Shown here piece after piece: positions 61,740-62,461 of a DNA stretch of 62,461 nt; the first letter of the stretch is position 1; each line of letters opens with the position of its first letter. Position numbers and translations under genes: made by a program. The DNA lies in NCBI GenBank assembly GCA_007135085.1, contig SLJM01000199.1, forward strand, positions 1 through 62,461, written 5' to 3'. A model generated the notes under the pieces. The model saw nothing but the letters and a program-made list of their open reading frames with translations, was not told the DNA's origin and ran no database searches. The stretch is from Myxococcales bacterium. Lineage in GTDB: Bacteria; Myxococcota_A; Bradymonadia; Bradymonadales; Bradymonadaceae.

Positions 61740-62461
61740 ATGAGCAATGCTAACGACGTACTCTCTAACTTTGATCCCATTGAAGACGTGGCTTCTGTCG
61801 AGTTGGGTGATGCCCGTAGAAACGAGCGCTACAAGTTGATCGTGGAGGCTGCGATTCACCGCCCTGACCGCTCGATTCCGGAGACCTTTGAAGAAGAGGC
61901 CGGCCTGGAAGGCTACTACCGCTTCATCCGGAGTCCTCATGTCGACGACATGGCACTTTTGATGCCCCATTTCGAAGCGACCGCCGAGCGCGCCGCGAAG
62001 CTCGGCCATGTACTGTGTTTGCACGACACGACTGAGTTTAGCTTTCCCGTTCGCGACGACGAGTTGCGGGAGCACCTGGCACGTCCATCGACGAATCGTC
62101 AGGGATTTCACTGGCACGCAAGTCTTGTGACCTCCGCCGATGGACTGCGCGCGCCGATGGGACTTGTGGAGGCCCGGGCTTTTGTTCATTCGGCCGACCT
62201 GGTCGACGAGGATAGCCAGACGTACTGGGCTGATAGAGGCGGCATCTTCGAAAACGAAAAGTGGCGGTGGTATCAGAGTATCGAGGCGGCCGAACGGCGG
62301 CTTCAAGAGGCCGAGTCGGTCACGCATGTGATGGACCGGGAGTTCGACGACTTCCAAATGCTGCACTGCTTGAACGTCGATGGCTATGATTTCGTTGCCC
62401 GCCTGCGCCATAACCGAAGTGTATCGACCGGACCGCTGCGCAAGGATTTTATCAGTCTTCA
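61740..62461 (+). CDS. IS4-family transposase, 5' part only
   Basis: 240 residues are visible from the ATG at 61740 (GGAGG ahead); the gene runs off the window. The opening VASVELGDARRNERYKLIV and YYRFIRSP match the N-terminal region of IS4/Tn5-type transposases, then LCLHDTTEFSF holds the first catalytic Asp and HVMDREFDDF the second. The third catalytic Glu lies outside the window. The IS left end should be between 61400 and 61740, but no clear terminal repeat was seen. The long minus-strand frame opposite is a shadow. Confidence 0.88.
   Translation, partial: MSNANDVLSNFDPIEDVASVELGDARRNERYKLIVEAAIHRPDRSIPETFEEEAGLEGYYRFIRSPHVDDMALLMPHFEATAERAAKLGHVLCLHDTTEFSFPVRDDELREHLARPSTNRQGFHWHASLVTSADGLRAPMGLVEARAFVHSADLVDEDSQTYWADRGGIFENEKWRWYQSIEAAERRLQEAESVTHVMDREFDDFQMLHCLNVDGYDFVARLRHNRSVSTGPLRKDFISL

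Noticed and set aside
61509-62411. Minus-strand 300-codon frame at the right edge
   Set aside because: It is antisense to the IS4-type transposase, whose catalytic motifs are in the plus-strand frame.
55250-62461. Direct repeat of the tRNA-Arg 3' end as right attachment site
   Set aside because: Scanned by eye and not found; the border may lie outside the window.

Overview
The window looks like chromosome from a delta-proteobacterial-type predator or social bacterium (Myxococcota/Bradymonadota-like). This is inferred from gene content and not proven. The supporting content is a PknB-type kinase fused to cyclase-like, ATPase and TPR modules, HEAT-repeat and degenerate HD-type proteins, many lipoproteins of lineage-restricted families (DUF3160, DUF5777), several hybrid or sigma-54 signalling genes, and a GC-rich, Asp/Glu-rich proteome.

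Layout. 1-12.9 kb: the tail of a repeat-rich Pro/Glu protein, a degenerate HD / HEAT pair, a ParA ATPase with two N-terminal zinc-finger-like modules, a run of sensor-like membrane protein, NamZ-type muramidase, NadD and a DUF2520 protein, and a convergent ClpA/ClpC-type unfoldase. 13-22.6 kb: RidA, a 258-bp array of hairpins joined by a constant 8-base linker, an orphan 647-aa protein, a MepA-like peptidase lipoprotein, a small lipoprotein and a 1338-aa kinase. 22.6-27.7 kb: a leftward housekeeping block (IscS-like, MnmA, RNase III, TatA, YicC, Gmk). 27.8-30.9 kb: SRPBCC and HAD proteins, a response regulator and a Crp/Fnr regulator. 30.9-42.2 kb: a redox and regulatory cluster. It holds cytochrome c, a CX4CH lipoprotein, a DUF5777 barrel, a Tat-exported Fe-S protein, an NrfD-type membrane protein and a periplasmic protein, followed by a haem-domain protein, a second Crp-like protein, and an NtrC-type regulator with its kinase. 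Sequences resembling sigma-54 promoters sit in front of the cytochrome operon and the kinase-regulator operon, so the NtrC-type pair probably controls this cluster and itself. 42.4-55.1 kb: single-domain regulator, two paralogous alpha/beta hydrolases, a hybrid kinase, secreted lipoproteins, a GDPD phosphodiesterase, a DUF389 membrane protein, a DUF3160 protein and a third hydrolase.

55.2 kb to the end is accessory DNA starting at a tRNA-Arg(CCT) gene. It carries a tightly overlapped three-gene operon: a ribbon-helix-helix-like protein, a protein with a degenerate DNA-methyltransferase-like fold, and a reverse transcriptase with an intact YVDD centre fused to a long unrecognised C-terminal region. 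A small hypothetical gene, a tyrosine recombinase with a dif-like inverted repeat upstream, and the 5' part of an IS4-family transposase that runs off the window follow. The RT operon is the best candidate here for an undescribed system, possibly defensive. No template RNA, retron msr/msd or DGR repeat pair was recognised by eye.

All family names are from reading motifs. No database search was run.
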